NCBI GenBank assembly: GCA_024648655.1
Contig: JAGGDZ010000448.1
Coordinates: 1-5,732 of the forward strand
DNA length: 5,732 bases
Direction of reading: 5' to 3'
Source: Chloroflexota bacterium
GTDB lineage: Bacteria; Chloroflexota; Dehalococcoidia; Lucifugimonadales; JADFKI01
Under the pieces are notes generated by a model. It saw only the letters and a list, made by a program, of their open reading frames with translations. It did no database searches and was not told the DNA's origin. The position numbers were made by a program, and so were the translations under genes. Positions 5,355-5,732 of this stretch are shown piece by piece; the stretch's first letter is position 1, and each line of letters opens with the position of its first letter.

Positions 5355-5636
5355 ATGCTATTTCTCGCAATCAGCAGCCCGCATCCAACTCGTCCTTCGG
5401 AGGTTCGGGAGCAGCGGCAAAAATACTGGCCGTGGGCGCAGGACAAACTGGACAGAGGGCTTGCGCGCGCCTTCTACGCACGCACGGGCAGGGGAGCTGT
5501 GGCGCTGTTCGATGTTGAATCCAACGAGGTGCTTCATCGCCTGCTGACGGAGTGGTCGGAGATGATACCTGCGGAGTTCGAGATATACCCTCTGCTGGAC
5601 GCAGACTCAGCGGTACAGTTCCTGAACGAGGGCTAG
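5355..5636 (+). CDS. Small muconolactone isomerase-like protein (ferredoxin-like dimeric alpha/beta barrel)
   Basis: The 93-residue protein shows the one-domain pattern of muconolactone isomerase-like and related small alpha/beta-barrel proteins: strand MLFLAISS (1-8), helix about 14-35 with EVREQRQKYW, strands RAFYAR (38-43) and AVALFDV (48-54), helix SNEVLHRLLTEW (56-67), then strand FEIYPLLD (75-82) and a short end helix. Members work as dimers or larger rings in the cytoplasm and bind small lactones or acids; many in catabolic clusters have no known reaction. AAAGGAA about 10 bases before the ATG serves as ribosome site. It is the only plus-strand gene and reads away from the tautomerase pair. 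Its TAG stop overlaps the stop of the converging gene through a shared CTAG. The fold call is fairly sure; the enzymatic role is not. Confidence 0.8.
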   Translation: MLFLAISSPHPTRPSEVREQRQKYWPWAQDKLDRGLARAFYARTGRGAVALFDVESNEVLHRLLTEWSEMIPAEFEIYPLLDADSAVQFLNEG

Positions 5637-5732
5637 TCGGCGTATCCTGTTAGCTCGACATAGCCGTTGCCACTGATGGGCGCGTCATGCGATATACCTT
5701 CAATTCGCACTGCGCCTTCCCAGTAGCGGACG
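5633..5732 (-). CDS. C-terminal end of a CrtC/AttH-type lipocalin-like protein, partial
   Basis: The minus strand from 5731 to the TAG at 5635-5633 reads 32 residues: VRYWEGAVRIEG, then GNGYVELTGYAD-stop. YWEGAV followed by a G-x-GYVELTGYA ending is the signature C-terminus of the carotenoid 1,2-hydratase / AttH lipocalin-like family, many of which are predicted secreted hydrolases. The family is usually several hundred residues, so nearly all of it lies beyond the right edge and no signal peptide can be judged. It converges on the small plus-strand gene, with the two stop codons overlapping in CTAG. Confidence 0.72.
   Translation of the reverse strand, partial: VRYWEGAVRIEGISHDAPISGNGYVELTGYAD

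Overview
The window looks like chromosomal DNA of a free-living or host-associated bacterium with a moderately GC-rich genome, carrying accessory catabolic genes. It has Shine-Dalgarno-led genes, short operons and no sign of phage, IS element, CRISPR or RNA genes. A stretch mixing an enolase-superfamily enzyme, a zinc-free quinone oxidoreductase, an acyl-CoA ligase, a hotdog thioesterase and tautomerase-fold proteins is typical of degradative bacteria. SAR202-like Chloroflexota, which are rich in enolase-superfamily paralogues, are one possibility, but the sequence alone does not settle the taxon.

Layout: almost everything is on the minus strand, so transcription reads right to left. At the right edge is the last 32 codons of a CrtC/AttH-type lipocalin-like protein (minus). 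It shares a CTAG stop with a small plus-strand muconolactone-isomerase-like protein (5355-5636). A 218-bp divergent promoter region follows. Then come two tautomerase-superfamily genes on the minus strand. The first (4810-5136) has lost every recognisable catalytic residue. The second (4313-4717) resembles cis-3-chloroacrylic acid dehalogenase. They are separated by a 92-bp spacer holding three 14-bp tandem repeats. A strong terminator (4252-4280) closes that unit, and a new promoter drives a mandelate racemase-like enzyme (3035-4150).

After a 111-bp spacer (about 130 bp to the preferred thioesterase start) comes a tight operon: PaaI-like thioesterase, 2-nt gap, quinone oxidoreductase, 71-nt gap, acyl-CoA ligase running off the left edge. 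The 71-nt gap is not random. In the same reading frame it encodes a second copy of the C-terminal end of a quinone oxidoreductase (FGKVIITP-stop), whose stop overlaps the ligase start as ATGA. It looks like the tail of a deleted paralogue.

Together the genes suggest uptake and oxidation of small organic acids. A sugar or hydroxy acid would be dehydrated or racemised by the enolase-type enzyme, enol/keto or unsaturated acids handled by the tautomerases, and CoA activation, reduction and release done by the ligase, oxidoreductase and thioesterase. The substrates cannot be read from the sequence, and this pathway is inference. The most unusual items are the catalytically stripped tautomerase beside an apparently active one, the KxH variant of the enolase-family base motif, the relict paralogue tail and the 14-bp repeat.
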